Below, piece after piece: positions 31,731-40,218 of a stretch of 64,000 nt of DNA. Source of the stretch: Lentzea guizhouensis (GTDB lineage: Bacteria; Actinomycetota; Actinomycetes; Mycobacteriales; Pseudonocardiaceae); contig NZ_CP016793.1 in assembly GCF_001701025.1 (NCBI RefSeq), positions 6,076,001 through 6,140,000 of the forward strand, given 5' to 3'. Numbering within the stretch: the first letter of the stretch is position 1; every line of letters begins with the position of its first letter. The translations under genes and the position numbers were made by a program. Below the pieces are notes generated by a model that saw only the letters and a list, made by a program, of their open reading frames with translations, ran no database searches and was not told the DNA's origin.

Positions 31731-31784
31731 GGTTGTTGGACACCGCTTGGCAAGCACCGATTTCATGCCGCTGTTCCAACAACC
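31731..31784. promoter_or_regulatory. Inverted repeat GGTTGTTGGA / TCCAACAACC in the lysR-aph intergenic region
   Basis: Perfect 10-bp arms at 31731-31740 and 31775-31784, 34 bp apart; a related ACAAC-N5-GTTGT dyad sits next to the lysR start. The arrangement is that of a LysR repression/activation site pair between divergent genes. Confidence 0.6.
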
Positions 31785-31797
31785 ACGAGGAGTGCGA

Positions 31798-32568
31798 GTG
31801 ACCCTCCCAGACGACCACGAGATCCCGCTGACCGGGGGCCTGATGACCGAGGGTGTCGTTCGCGTCGGCAACACGGTCCGCCGGCCACTCGGCCCGCACT
31901 CGCCGTTCGTGCACCGACTCCTGCAGCACCTGGAGGACGTCGACTGCGACGCCGCCCCGAGACTGCTCGGCATCGACGCCAAGGGCCGCGAGATCCTCAG
32001 CTTCCAACCCGGTTCGACCACAACCGCCTTCCGGACCCGCGACTGGTCACCCGCCCAGATCACGGCCGCAGCCCGGTTGCTCCGCCGCCTGCACGACGCC
32101 ACCGCGGGCTCATCGCTCACGGCCGACGAGGAAACGGTGTGCCACAACGACTTCTCACCGCTCAACGTGGCCTTCGTCGACCACCTCCCCGCCTCGGCCT
32201 TCGACTTCGACCAGGCCGCCCCCGGCCCTCGCGCCCGCGACCTCGCCTATGCCGCCTGGTTGTGGCTGCTGGGCGCCGAGATCGCCGACCTCGACCACCA
32301 GCTGGCCCTGCTGCGCCTCTTCCTCGACGAGTACAGGTTTGAGGACCGCCGGGACCTCGGTGCGCGTATCGTGGCGAGAGTCGAGGACGAGCGCGACTTC
32401 CACTCGCGTGCCGGACGCGTCCTCGGCCCCGATTCCTGGCTGCACAACGAGATCGCCTGGCTCAGAGCACACGCCGACACCATCGACCAAGGTCTCGCGC
32501 AGCAACTGGCGGGTTCGGGCGTGGTGGGGCCATGCAGACAGGCTCAGATCGACAGCTGTGCGGACTGA
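31798..32568 (+). CDS. Aminoglycoside-phosphotransferase-family (APH) protein
   Basis: GTG 31798 preceded by CGAGGAG (another GTG two codons upstream). 256 residues. Kinase motifs: CHNDFSPLNVAFVD (catalytic loop, HxDxxxxN type) and AFDFDQAAPGPRARDLAYA (metal-binding Asp). The N-terminal lobe is short. Such proteins phosphorylate small metabolites or antibiotics; the real substrate cannot be read from sequence. Regulated, probably, by the divergent LysR protein. Confidence 0.85.
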   Translation: MTLPDDHEIPLTGGLMTEGVVRVGNTVRRPLGPHSPFVHRLLQHLEDVDCDAAPRLLGIDAKGREILSFQPGSTTTAFRTRDWSPAQITAAARLLRRLHDATAGSSLTADEETVCHNDFSPLNVAFVDHLPASAFDFDQAAPGPRARDLAYAAWLWLLGAEIADLDHQLALLRLFLDEYRFEDRRDLGARIVARVEDERDFHSRAGRVLGPDSWLHNEIAWLRAHADTIDQGLAQQLAGSGVVGPCRQAQIDSCAD

Positions 32569-32654
32569 TCTGCCCCGGCGTGTCGCCGAGCGGACAACCG
32601 CACACCTGCGGGAGCCTGCGAACCGACTACCGCTGATCGAAGGAACCTGACGTC

Positions 32655-33398
32655 ATGCTCGCCCGCCGCGCGTACATCCCCGAGGAGTCGCTTCCCAAGG
32701 GCTCCCGCCGAACCTGGCCGCTCGACGTGCCGTGCGTCGCTCAACTGGCCGACGAGGGCATGTCCTTCGACAAGCCGATCACCTTCCTCGTGGGCGAGAA
32801 CGGCTCGGGCAAGTCGACCCTCGTCGAGGCGTTCGCGGAGGCGTGGGGCCTGGACGCGCGCGGCGGACGAGCCGGACGCAAGTACGCGAACGACCGCCCG
32901 AAGACCGCGCTTGGCGAGATGGTGCGCTTCGAGACCACCACTGCCGGGGCCCGGCAACGGTCGGGCACCCGCACGAAGCGCAAGGGCTACTTCCTCCGTG
33001 CGGAGACCGCCTTCGGCTTCATGGAGGCCGTCAGCGGTATGCAGGGCTACTGGGAGGAGGACACCAGCGAGATGAGCCACGGCGAGGGGTTCCTCACTGT
33101 GTTCTCGGCGATGTTCCGCGAACCCGGCTTCTACTTGATGGACGAGCCAGAAGCCGCGCTGTCGTTCCAGTCCTGCCTGCGGCTGGTGTCGCTGATGTAC
33201 CAGCTCGGCAAGTCCGGCGCGCAGATCATCTGCGCCACCCACTCACCGATCCTGGCGTCCACCCCGGACGCCGACATCATCGAGGTGAACGAGCACGGGT
33301 TCCACCGCGCCGCGTGGGAGGACCTCGCTCTCGTCGACCACTGGCGCAGGTACATGAACACGCCGGAGGCCTATCTGCGGCACGTCACCGAAGAGTGA
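32655..33398 (+). CDS. Stand-alone AAA/ABC-type ATPase (COG3910-like)
   Basis: GAAGGAACC precedes ATG 32655. 247 residues: Walker A GENGSGKST, signature-like EMSHGEGFL, Walker B FYLMDEPEAALSF and H-loop ICATHSPIL. The region between (ARQRSGTRTKRKGYFLRAET) is a short insertion. It belongs to a widespread family of single-domain ATPases without membrane partner. Some relatives work in defence or repair with a nuclease; none is adjacent here, though the CBASS island begins 250 bp downstream. Confidence 0.88.
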   Translation: MLARRAYIPEESLPKGSRRTWPLDVPCVAQLADEGMSFDKPITFLVGENGSGKSTLVEAFAEAWGLDARGGRAGRKYANDRPKTALGEMVRFETTTAGARQRSGTRTKRKGYFLRAETAFGFMEAVSGMQGYWEEDTSEMSHGEGFLTVFSAMFREPGFYLMDEPEAALSFQSCLRLVSLMYQLGKSGAQIICATHSPILASTPDADIIEVNEHGFHRAAWEDLALVDHWRRYMNTPEAYLRHVTEE

Positions 33399-33662
33399 CG
33401 GCAACCGGTGAGCGCAGACCAAAGTGAGGCAGACGCCCAGTACCGCAGGCAGCTGCCTCGACCTGGTTCGTCACCCCGAGACGTTGTTCGCGACCCGCTG
33501 GTTAAGAGTCCTCGGGTAGGCCCTGGCGGAGGTGTCGGCTAATGCCGGCGGGTGCCGTTTCCGCACTTCGGGGTCAAGATGCGTCGGGGGCTCGTGTCGC
33601 GTCGTGTCTCCCGTGTCGTTGCAGGTCAGGGATCTCGGGCGCGGCCTGGGCTCATCGAGCGC

Positions 33663-33893
33663 CGGTTCCGGGGTCCTTCACGATGTCGAGCGGTGGTCAC
33701 GGTGATCATGGCTACGGTGGTCGGGCTGACGTTCCTGTTTGGCTTCGGCAACGTGCTCAGCCTCGCTCTGCGACTCGGTGTTCCTGTCTGGGTCGCTTTG
33801 CTCATCGCGCCTGCCGTCGACTTGTCGATCTTGGGCTTGCTGTTCGCGACGCGTTTCCTCGCGCTGCACTGCAACACACCTTCACGCCATTGA
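33663..33893 (+). pseudogene. DUF2637 mobile-element protein, 5' fragment (copy 1)
   Basis: Reads AVVTVIMATVVGLTFLFGFG then NVLSLALRLGVPVWVALLIA and PAVDLSILGLLFATRFLAL: two to three TM helices of the DUF2637 family found in actinomycete integrative conjugative elements. The nucleotide sequence from 33663 to about 33870 is closely repeated at 39077-39270. After 33870 similarity ends and the soluble C-terminal part is missing. Confidence 0.65.
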
Positions 33894-34299
33894 CCTTGGA
33901 AAGGTAAGACCGCGACTGCTGTGGAAACCTTGCGGTTCGAGTGCGGCGAGCCGGGCGTGGCGAGCACGGGATCGATCCGGGAGGGAACGGAGTCGCGTGG
34001 TCCGGTGGGACCAGGCCCGTTGGCGGCTCAACGCGTTCCTCGGGGGCGGAGTCGCGGCGTATCATCGTCGTTTTCGCCAGTCGTCCCAGGAATCGCATGG
34101 CCAGCGCACCCCATCGGCCACCTGTTGAGGCCGCGAGTAGCTGAAGTCCTTCACTCGCGACGATTCCTCGATGTGATGAAGCACGGCGAGCCTGCTTGCT
34201 GTTGTCGGCTGCCCACGCAAAATCGAACCCATGTTCGACCGAGTTTCGGCCACTGCTGGGCAGCACCGACTCCGGTCGATCGGCGCGGGAGGTTGAAGG
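33894..34299. other. Non-coding stretch upstream of the CBASS pair
   Basis: About 400 bp with lower GC than the flanks and no credible gene on either strand. It must contain the promoter of the SLATT/CD-NTase pair. I see no named motif. Confidence 0.5.
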
Positions 34300-34916
34300 G
34301 TGAGCGAGACCGAGAGAACCCGGGTGAACGATGACGGGCGGGCCTTGCTGCTGTCGCAGGTTCGTGAGATGTATGCACGTGTCGCCTACAGTCACAAGGT
34401 CCACGAAAAGCAAGCCGATCTTTGCTTCCAGAAGCACCGCAGGCAGCAGCGGCTGCTGGTCGGGCTGATGGTGATCAGCTCCGGTACGTTCCTGGCCTCC
34501 CTGCTCGGCCTGGTGACGAGCAAGGAGTGGGCGGCCCTCGCCCCTCCTTCATCGCGTTGTCGGTGACGGCGATGAACCTGGGCAGCAAGACGTTCAGCCA
34601 CGGCGAGGACACGCAGAAGCACCGGGGCATCGCCGCGAAGCTGTGGAACCTCCGTGAGTCGTACCTCTCGCTCATCGTCGACATCCAGGCCGGTGCCCTC
34701 GCGCTGAACGAGGGACGCGAGGTGCGCGACCGGCTTCAGCAGCAGGCGCTCGAGGTGTACGGCGATGCACCTCGAACCACGCCGAAGGCATACGCGGCAG
34801 CGCAACTGGCGTTGAAGGACAAAGAGGACCTGACGTTCTCGCCTCGCGAGATCGACCAGCTGCTGCCCGTTGACCTGCGCAAGACAGGGGAGCGCCCGGC
34901 CCGTGAAATCGAGTGA
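34300..34916 (+). pseudogene. SLATT-domain two-TM effector of CBASS (one frame change)
   Basis: GTG 34300 with GGGAGG upstream. The protein begins with a helical segment (LLLSQVREMYARVAYSHKVH), a basic patch (KHRRQQR) and TM1 (LLVGLMVISSGTFLASLLGL). At about 34540-34550 coding moves one frame back: TM2 (SFIALSVTAMNLGSKTFSHG) and a C-terminal helix follow (HRGIAAKLWNLRESYLSLIV). This is the SLATT architecture of predicted pore-forming effectors found next to CD-NTases. One lost base in a CGCCCCTCC run would explain the break; otherwise the effector is dead. The stop overlaps the CD-NTase start by 14 bp. Confidence 0.7.
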
Positions 34917-36192
34917 GATCTTCGAAGGTCTGCTGAAGAACCTGAAGATCGACAACAGGTCGGCGATCATCAATCGCCGGACGGAGATCGTGAAGGCGCT
35001 GAACAAGGAGTTCCGCGGCGTCGACAAGTCGACCAGGAACCAGTTGATGGTCGGCTCCTACGGTCGAGGCTCGGCGATCCGCGGCATCTCGGACCTCGAC
35101 ATGCTGTTCATCCTGCCGGCGAGCATCCGGGACGCGCACAAGAAGGCCGACGGACCGGAGAAGATCCTCACGCGTACCCGGACCGCCATCAAAGCGCGGT
35201 ACCCGGACACGGAGGTCAAAGTCGATCGGCTTGTCGTGGTGGTGCAGTTCCAGAACTTCAAGTTCGAGGTGCAGCCCGTTTTCGAGAACGAGGACGAGTC
35301 GTTCTCGTACCCGGACACCTACTCGAAGTCGTGGAAGGTGACCAAGCCACGTGCAGAGATCGAGGCGATCCGCGCGAAGGACGCGTTGAGCAAGGGGAAC
35401 CTCAGGAACCTCTGCAAGATGGTGCGTGCTTGGAAGAACGCGCACGGCGTCGTCATGAGTGGTCTGCTCATCGACACGTTGACCCACAACTTCATCCGGG
35501 ACAACGAGGAGTATCACACAGCTACCCCGGTGTCCTACGGGTTGATGGCCCGCGACTTCTTCAAGTTCCTGTCGGAGGAGGAAGACCACGAGCACTACGC
35601 CGCTCTGGGGAGCGGGCAACAGGTCAAGGTGAAGAAGAAGTTCCAGCGCCGGGCCAAACGCGCTTACGAACTCTGCGACGCGGCGATCGCTGCAGAGGGC
35701 AAGACCGTCGCGAACAAGAAGTGGAAGGCCGTCTTCGGCAAGCCTGTCCCCAGCGCGGCTGCAGCTGCGGCGGCTCGTGAGTCGGTTGGCTTCAGGGATA
35801 CCGAGGAGTTCATCGAGGACAGGTACCCCGTGGACATCCGGCACACCGTGCTGATCGATTGCACGGTGTCACAAGACGGCTTCAGGCCGCAGAAGCTGCG
35901 AACCATGTTGCAGCACCGGTGGCCACTGAGGCCACGCAAGAAGTTGCTCTTCGCGATCGTCGAGTGCGAGGTGCCGGAGCCGTACAAAGTCAAGTGGAAG
36001 GTCCTCAACCGCGGGCCCGAGGCCGAACGGTTAGACCGCGTTCGTGGACAGATAATCGACCCGAACCAGTCCAGAGCGCGGGGAGAGGAGACGAACTTCA
36101 GGGGCGATCATTACGTCGAGTGCTACGTGATCAAGAACGGCGTAGTTGTTGCGCGAAGCCGTATCCAGGTACCGATCGAGCCAGAGCAGTGA
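34903..36192 (+). CDS. CD-NTase (SMODS domain) with AGS-C sensor, CBASS
   Basis: GTG 34903 overlaps the effector gene; GGGGAG lies upstream. 429 residues. The nucleotidyltransferase core shows GS at 51-52 (VGSYGRGSAIRGISDLDM) and D64-x-D66 as metal ligands, and FEVQPVF with E122 where the third carboxylate sits. The C-terminal 130 residues (EVPEPYKVKWKVLNRGPEAE ... NFRGDHYVECYVIKNGVVVA) match the 'adenylyl/guanylyl and SMODS C-terminal sensor' module. It should make a cyclic (di- or tri-)nucleotide on phage infection and activate the SLATT effector, causing membrane damage. Product specificity cannot be told. No Cap2/Cap3 or HORMA genes are present. Confidence 0.88.
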   Translation: MKSSEIFEGLLKNLKIDNRSAIINRRTEIVKALNKEFRGVDKSTRNQLMVGSYGRGSAIRGISDLDMLFILPASIRDAHKKADGPEKILTRTRTAIKARYPDTEVKVDRLVVVVQFQNFKFEVQPVFENEDESFSYPDTYSKSWKVTKPRAEIEAIRAKDALSKGNLRNLCKMVRAWKNAHGVVMSGLLIDTLTHNFIRDNEEYHTATPVSYGLMARDFFKFLSEEEDHEHYAALGSGQQVKVKKKFQRRAKRAYELCDAAIAAEGKTVANKKWKAVFGKPVPSAAAAAAARESVGFRDTEEFIEDRYPVDIRHTVLIDCTVSQDGFRPQKLRTMLQHRWPLRPRKKLLFAIVECEVPEPYKVKWKVLNRGPEAERLDRVRGQIIDPNQSRARGEETNFRGDHYVECYVIKNGVVVARSRIQVPIEPEQ

Positions 36193-36265
36193 GATCACGG
36201 CTTGAGCGGGTTGCAGCCATGATCGGTCAGACGGCCACCGCGAGCGGTTCTCTATTTGGGGCGAT

Positions 36266-36946
36266 CTACGATTCCGGGTGAACCGATCTTGCTTCAGGAG
36301 GCGTTCCTGGGTAACGGAAGTCAACGCACGCCGGTCGGTTCGGCGCCGGTATGACGGCTCGCGCACGTGAACAGAGTTCGATCACCGTCTCAGCCGCGGT
36401 TCGCCCCGATCTCTCGGGCAGATGCGGGAGCAGGGAGATCAGCACGTCCGCGCTGTTCCGGGCGTCTGCGTCCGCGGTCGCCAGGGTGAGCGCCACATCC
36501 AATTGTGTCGCGGACAGGTGTGGAGCGAGGGCCTCCAGCACGAGTCTCAAGTGGTAGCTGTTCGCGGAGGAGCTCGCGAGCCGCAACATCCAGTCAAGCT
36601 GCGGTTCGGACAGGTGGGGTGCGAGCGCTGCAAGCGCATCCGCCGCACCTGGGCAGGTTTGGACCTCGGCAAGTGCCAGATCGAGCTGTGCGGGGGTAAG
36701 GCGTAAGGCGATGGCGCGGTAGATCTTACGCTTGAGGAAAGGGTCGCCCCAGGTAACGGCCTCGGCGATGGCTTCGCTGAGCACGATTGCGATCCGCTCG
36801 GCGGTGAAGTGAGGTGGCAGACCGGCTAGTGCACGCAGGCGGGCCAGGGCGTCCTCGATGAGTTCCACGTCGATGAGAGCGTCGGTCAGGGCTGTCGCGT
36901 GCGGTTGTGGTGGCAGATGGGGAAGCGCTGCCGGGAGCAGGGACAC
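36266..36946 (-). CDS. Helical-repeat protein of unknown function
   Basis: 226 residues from GTG 36946. It contains repeats of about 33 residues built on ALAPHLSEPQLDWMLRLASS and ALAPHLSATQLDVALTLATA, with weaker units before (RLTPAQLDLALAEV) and after (LISLLPHLPERS). The first residues already look like a repeat (LLPAALPHLPPQP), so the gene may be the tail of a larger protein cut at 36.95 kb. Such repeats occur in sensor parts of NTPase-type signalling and defence proteins. It faces the CD-NTase gene tail to tail inside the island. Confidence 0.55.
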   Translation of the reverse strand: MSLLPAALPHLPPQPHATALTDALIDVELIEDALARLRALAGLPPHFTAERIAIVLSEAIAEAVTWGDPFLKRKIYRAIALRLTPAQLDLALAEVQTCPGAADALAALAPHLSEPQLDWMLRLASSSANSYHLRLVLEALAPHLSATQLDVALTLATADADARNSADVLISLLPHLPERSGRTAAETVIELCSRARAVIPAPNRPACVDFRYPGTPPEARSVHPES

Positions 36947-37084
36947 GCGGTCCTGCGACGCTTGGACGCGGCGACGTGGGCGAGTGCCTGGTCTTGCTGA
37001 AGCGGGGTCCGGATCCGGTGTCTGCGGTCAGGGACACGCACGAGCAGATCGTCGCAGTACTCCAGCGTGCAGGCAGACTAAAGT

Positions 37085-37430
37085 CGGGGAGTGTGCCGAC
37101 CGGACCCGGTACGCCAGCTCGAAGGCTCGTAAGAACTACACCGGTACCAGCCGGTCGCCATTGACTCGGGCCGCAAGACCACCGTGAACTGCCGGTACGT
37201 GCGCAACACCAGACTGGTCGACTCATTCATGCGCCAAGTCATGAGCGCGCTGAGCGCCTCACCCAAGCATGGGCCTACTACGACCGCCAACGCGCTCGCG
37301 GCGTGCCACACAACGTCGCCCTTCGCCACCTTGCCAACCGCCTCGTCAGCATCCTCCACGGCCGCCTCGCCAGCTGCACAACCTACGACGAGACCACCGC
37401 CTGGCGCACCACGCCGTTGCAGCCTGAGTC
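37085..37430 (+). pseudogene. IS110-family transposase C-terminal remnant (copy 1)
   Basis: Across two or three frames one reads DRTRYASSKARKNYTGTS, TTVNCRYVRNTRLVDSFMRQ, then RLTQAWAYYDRQRARGVPHN and LRHLANRLVSILHGRLA ... TYDETTAW. These are the conserved 'GTSP..RASG', 'RYVRNRRL', 'YYDRxRAxGxxHN' and 'ALGNRLxxILHG' blocks of the IS110 transposase_20 domain. Frames are broken and the DEDD N-terminal part is absent. Confidence 0.65.
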
Positions 37431-37621
37431 TCTGATCCCAGGGGATGTTCTTGGGGTGCAACTCGCCGCCCTGGAGAATGCTCGACTCAGCGGCAATTTC
37501 GCCGTAGGTGCAGAGAAGAGGGGCGACGCAAGGCGATGAGCCACACCATCGTGATCTCCGACGAGGCCCCCAGAAAGCTCGGCGCCGAGCAGGCGACCCG
37601 AATTCAGGGGCTGGTGTATCG

Positions 37622-38728
37622 GTGAGCTTGACCACCCAGCTGCACCGCGGCGAGCTAGGCCGCTGGTGTGCGGCGACGTTCCCCGGCACGCCCGAGGTCG
37701 CACGCCAGATTGCCGCCGCGGCCAAGTCTGCCGGAAAGGCCCTGGTCCGACCTACTGGACGGCCCGACAGACGCCACTGGGCCGACATCGGGGGAGCTTT
37801 CGGTCAGCGACTGGCGGACCTGGTCGACCCTTCCCCGCCCTACGGTGCGCTGCTGGGCATGATCCGGGCCGGATGGCTGTCGTTCGCTCAGGCGCACGCG
37901 GAGGCCGCCGCATATCCGAGCCACCAGGAGCTCGACGTTGAACACCGCGCCCGTGCACTGTCCTTGCGCCGTACCCCGGACGGCTGGCTCGACCTGGGGC
38001 GGACTGGCGATGTTCGCGGCGTTGACCAGTCCGCAAGTGTCGCGCTACGCGATCTCCTCGCCCGTACCCGCGCCTACCAGGCCACGCACGCGCCAGTCGG
38101 GCTGTTCGGCTCGAACGGCGCCGAGGCCGGGCTGGCACGCTCGGCTTGGGTGATCTCCGCGTGCGAGGGCATCTACCGTTCCGGCGAGGTCGACGAACGT
38201 CTGGCCGGCGCACTGCGCACCGGTGGCCGTGCCGAGGACCTGCGTGCCTTGCCCAGCGAGCAGGCGGTGACCGAGCTGGTCAAGCTGACCTGGCGCGTCC
38301 GGCACACCGCGCTCAACGAGTTCCGGCATCTTGCCGGTAACCCCGGACCAGGTGTTTCTCTCGGAGTCGCGGCCCCTACGTTCGTGCCGAACTGGGCCGA
38401 TGGCGACCTGCTGGTGGGCACCAGCACCGAGACCTTGCTGGTCGACGTCAAGACCGTGATGTCGCTGGCCGACCTTGACAGGGTCTCGCGGTGGCTATGG
38501 CAAATCCTTTTGTACGCGTGGCTCGACACCAATGACCTCAACCACGTCCGTGCCGTGGGGCTCTATCTCGCGCGGCACGGAGTCCTGGTCACGTGGGGCC
38601 TCGACGAGCTTGCCGGGCTGCTGCTCGGAGACACCAGCGGTAAGCACCGGAAACGGACGCGCCGTGAATTCGAGGCTCTAGCGGCCAAGGTCATTACCGC
38701 TGAGGGTGCGCGCTTCCCGATCAGCTGA
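37622..38728 (+). CDS. Putative PD-(D/E)XK-superfamily nuclease-like protein
   Basis: GTG 37622, 368 residues; an upstream open stretch (with ATG 37508 region) has no SD and is in decayed DNA. The middle (AVTELVKLTWRVRHTALNEF) is helical. The C-terminal part has the order of a PD-(D/E)XK core: ADGDLLVGTSTETLLVDVKT with D262 and D275-V-K277, then a Gln-containing helix (RWLWQILLYAWLDT) and a final strand HVRAVGLYLARHGVLVTWGL. Proteins like this are found scattered in actinomycete accessory regions. Between two IS110 tails and next to CBASS it is a plausible defence nuclease, but catalysis is not proven. Confidence 0.6.
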   Translation: MSLTTQLHRGELGRWCAATFPGTPEVARQIAAAAKSAGKALVRPTGRPDRRHWADIGGAFGQRLADLVDPSPPYGALLGMIRAGWLSFAQAHAEAAAYPSHQELDVEHRARALSLRRTPDGWLDLGRTGDVRGVDQSASVALRDLLARTRAYQATHAPVGLFGSNGAEAGLARSAWVISACEGIYRSGEVDERLAGALRTGGRAEDLRALPSEQAVTELVKLTWRVRHTALNEFRHLAGNPGPGVSLGVAAPTFVPNWADGDLLVGTSTETLLVDVKTVMSLADLDRVSRWLWQILLYAWLDTNDLNHVRAVGLYLARHGVLVTWGLDELAGLLLGDTSGKHRKRTRREFEALAAKVITAEGARFPIS

Positions 38729-38873
38729 ACGCGCAGGCCCGTCGTGGCGGACGGCATGGTCAAGGCCTGTCGGAGTAATTCTCCCGTGCTGCGTTGAGAG
38801 TTGTCCGCCGAGCCAGCCATACGGTGGGTTCGCGCTGCGCCACCACGACCGGTCTGCGACGTGAAGGAGCTGG

Positions 38874-39010
38874 GTGCCTGCGACGGCCAACGCGGTCGCG
38901 GTGCGCCACACAACGCCGCCTCCGCGACACCTCACCAACCAGTTCGTCGGCATCCTCCACGGCTGCCTTGACAGCCGCACGACTTACGACCAGACCACCG
39001 CCTAGGCACA
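38874..39010 (+). pseudogene. IS110-family transposase C-terminal remnant (copy 2)
   Basis: Nucleotides 38874-39005 align with 37275-37415: the codons for CDGQRGRGAPHN, then HQPVRRHPPR in a shifted frame, and the ending CGACTTACGACCAGACCACC. It is the same IS110 tail as copy 1 in a more decayed state, on the other side of the nuclease-like gene. Confidence 0.55.
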
Positions 39011-39076
39011 CCACCTCGCTGCAGGGTGCTTCTCAATCCCAAGGATGTCCTCGGTCCCCTCGGGCGCTGCTTCCGG

Positions 39077-39746
39077 GATCCTTCACGACGTCGAGCGGGC
39101 GGTCACGGTGAGCATGGCCGCGGTGGTCGGCTCACGTTCCTGTTCGGCTTCGGCAACGTCCTCAACCTCGCTCTCCGGGCTCGACGTTCCGGCTGGGTGG
39201 CTCCGCTCATCGCGCCTGCTGTCGCTCTCGGTACTCGGACTGCTGCTTGCGACGAGGCATCTAAGCCGTGCGCGGCGCATCTGTCCAGGTCTTGAGGCCG
39301 CTCGGCGGTTCACGCTCTTCGTGAGCGCGGTGACGCTGGCGCTCAACGTGGCGGACCCGTTGCTGTCCGGCGGCTGCGGGAAGGCCGCGTTCGACGCGGT
39401 CGGTCCGATGCTCCTGATCGGGTGGGCAGAAGTCGGACCGGGAATGATCCCAGCCGACCTCGCAACTGTCCCAGTTCCGCGCTGGGAAGACCGTGGGAAG
39501 CGCGTCGATGAGTACGTCCACGGCTTGACCGGTGCGGGGCTGGAGGATCTCGACCGAGCACGGCAGGCCGATGCTCGGCACTGGGCAGCGCACAAAAGGC
39601 CCATCTCGGCGGACGCCCTGCGGATCGAGCTGAAGGTCAGCATGGAGCGGGCGCGGGAATTCATGAGTGCGGTTCGTGGAGAGCTCACGGAATTGGTTGT
39701 GACACGTGCTGACGGCGGGCTGCGCGGCGTTCGGGTCAGCGCATGA
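39077..39746 (+). pseudogene. DUF2637 mobile-element protein (copy 2, frameshifted)
   Basis: The TM part lies in two frames: VSMAAVVG in one and RLTFLFGFGNVLNLALRAR in the next, then LSVLGLLLATRHLSRA and FTLFVSAVTLALNVADPLLS. The soluble part is intact: VPRWEDRGKRVDEYVHGLTG ... DALRIELKVSMERAREFMSA, a winged-helix-like tail typical of Spd/DUF2637 proteins. One or two base changes near 39130 break the frame. Its first 190 bp are duplicated at 33663. Confidence 0.65.
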
Positions 39747-40026
39747 CGCGCAGTACAGGACGTATGTCCGGAACGCCGAGGAACTCGCGGATGCGCGGCA
39801 CCTTCCAGGCCAGCTGGTCAGCGAGTTGTGTGATCGACAATCCGTGGTCGCAAGCGAGGTCGAAGGCCTGCGCGAGCAAGGTGGGTTGCTCACCCGGATA
39901 CCACTCCAGCGGTTCGGGCTTGAAGCCTTCCTCGGTGCGCAAGCTGTGCATGCGTTGGTAGGCACGGCTTGCCGCAGAGTCCGACAGTAGGCCGACTTCG
40001 CGGCAGCGGTACAGCAGGGAGTGATG
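39736..40026 (-). pseudogene. C-terminal remnant of an ImmA/IrrE-type metallopeptidase regulator
   Basis: Reads HSLLYRCREVGLLSDSAASR then YQRMHSLRTEEGFKPEPLEW, QPTLLAQAFDLACDHGLSIT and QLADQLAWKVPRIREFLG. This matches the segment after the HExxH core in actinomycete XRE/ImmA-IrrE proteins of mobile elements. The catalytic part upstream has been replaced by unrelated DNA. It overlaps the end of the DUF2637 gene by 11 bp. Confidence 0.5.
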
Positions 40027-40218
40027 GTCTTGGCTGATCGCACCATCGCCGCGTTGCACCGGCGCCTTGACCGCGAGGACGACAGCAGCCTCGCCCGAGG
40101 CATGCCCTACCCCACGCGCTGGGACCCGTTCTTCCGGGACTTCATGACACTTGCCGACCTGTACCGCTTCCCGGTGCAGCACTTCGACTTCCACCGCGAC
40201 CAGCTCTCGCTCACCTGA
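40021..40218 (+). pseudogene. Short conserved C-terminal fragment (DRTIAALHRRL...), unknown
   Basis: From GTG 40021, 65 residues: LADRTIAALHRRLDREDDSS then YPTRWDPFFRDFMTLADLYR and PVQHFDFHRDQLSLT. The ending looks like the tail of a small conserved actinomycete protein family (DinB/maleylpyruvate-isomerase-like, uncertain). With no upstream portion it is likely a fragment at the edge of the mobile island. Confidence 0.4.

Noticed and set aside
33399..33662. Possible tRNA or att site at the left edge of the island
   Set aside because: I searched by eye for acceptor stem/TPsiC patterns (GGTTCGA...) and found none that folds into a full cloverleaf; no tRNA is claimed anywhere in the window.
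34903..36192. Type II/III CBASS with Cap2/Cap3 or HORMA/TRIP13 accessories
   Set aside because: No E1/E2-, JAB-, HORMA- or AAA-TRIP13-like genes are adjacent; the AAA ATPase at 32.7 kb is a COG3910-type protein outside the island and separated by 0.9 kb.
40021..40218. Toxin-antitoxin partner
   Set aside because: The peptide looks like the tail of a larger conserved protein and has no toxin or antitoxin motif.
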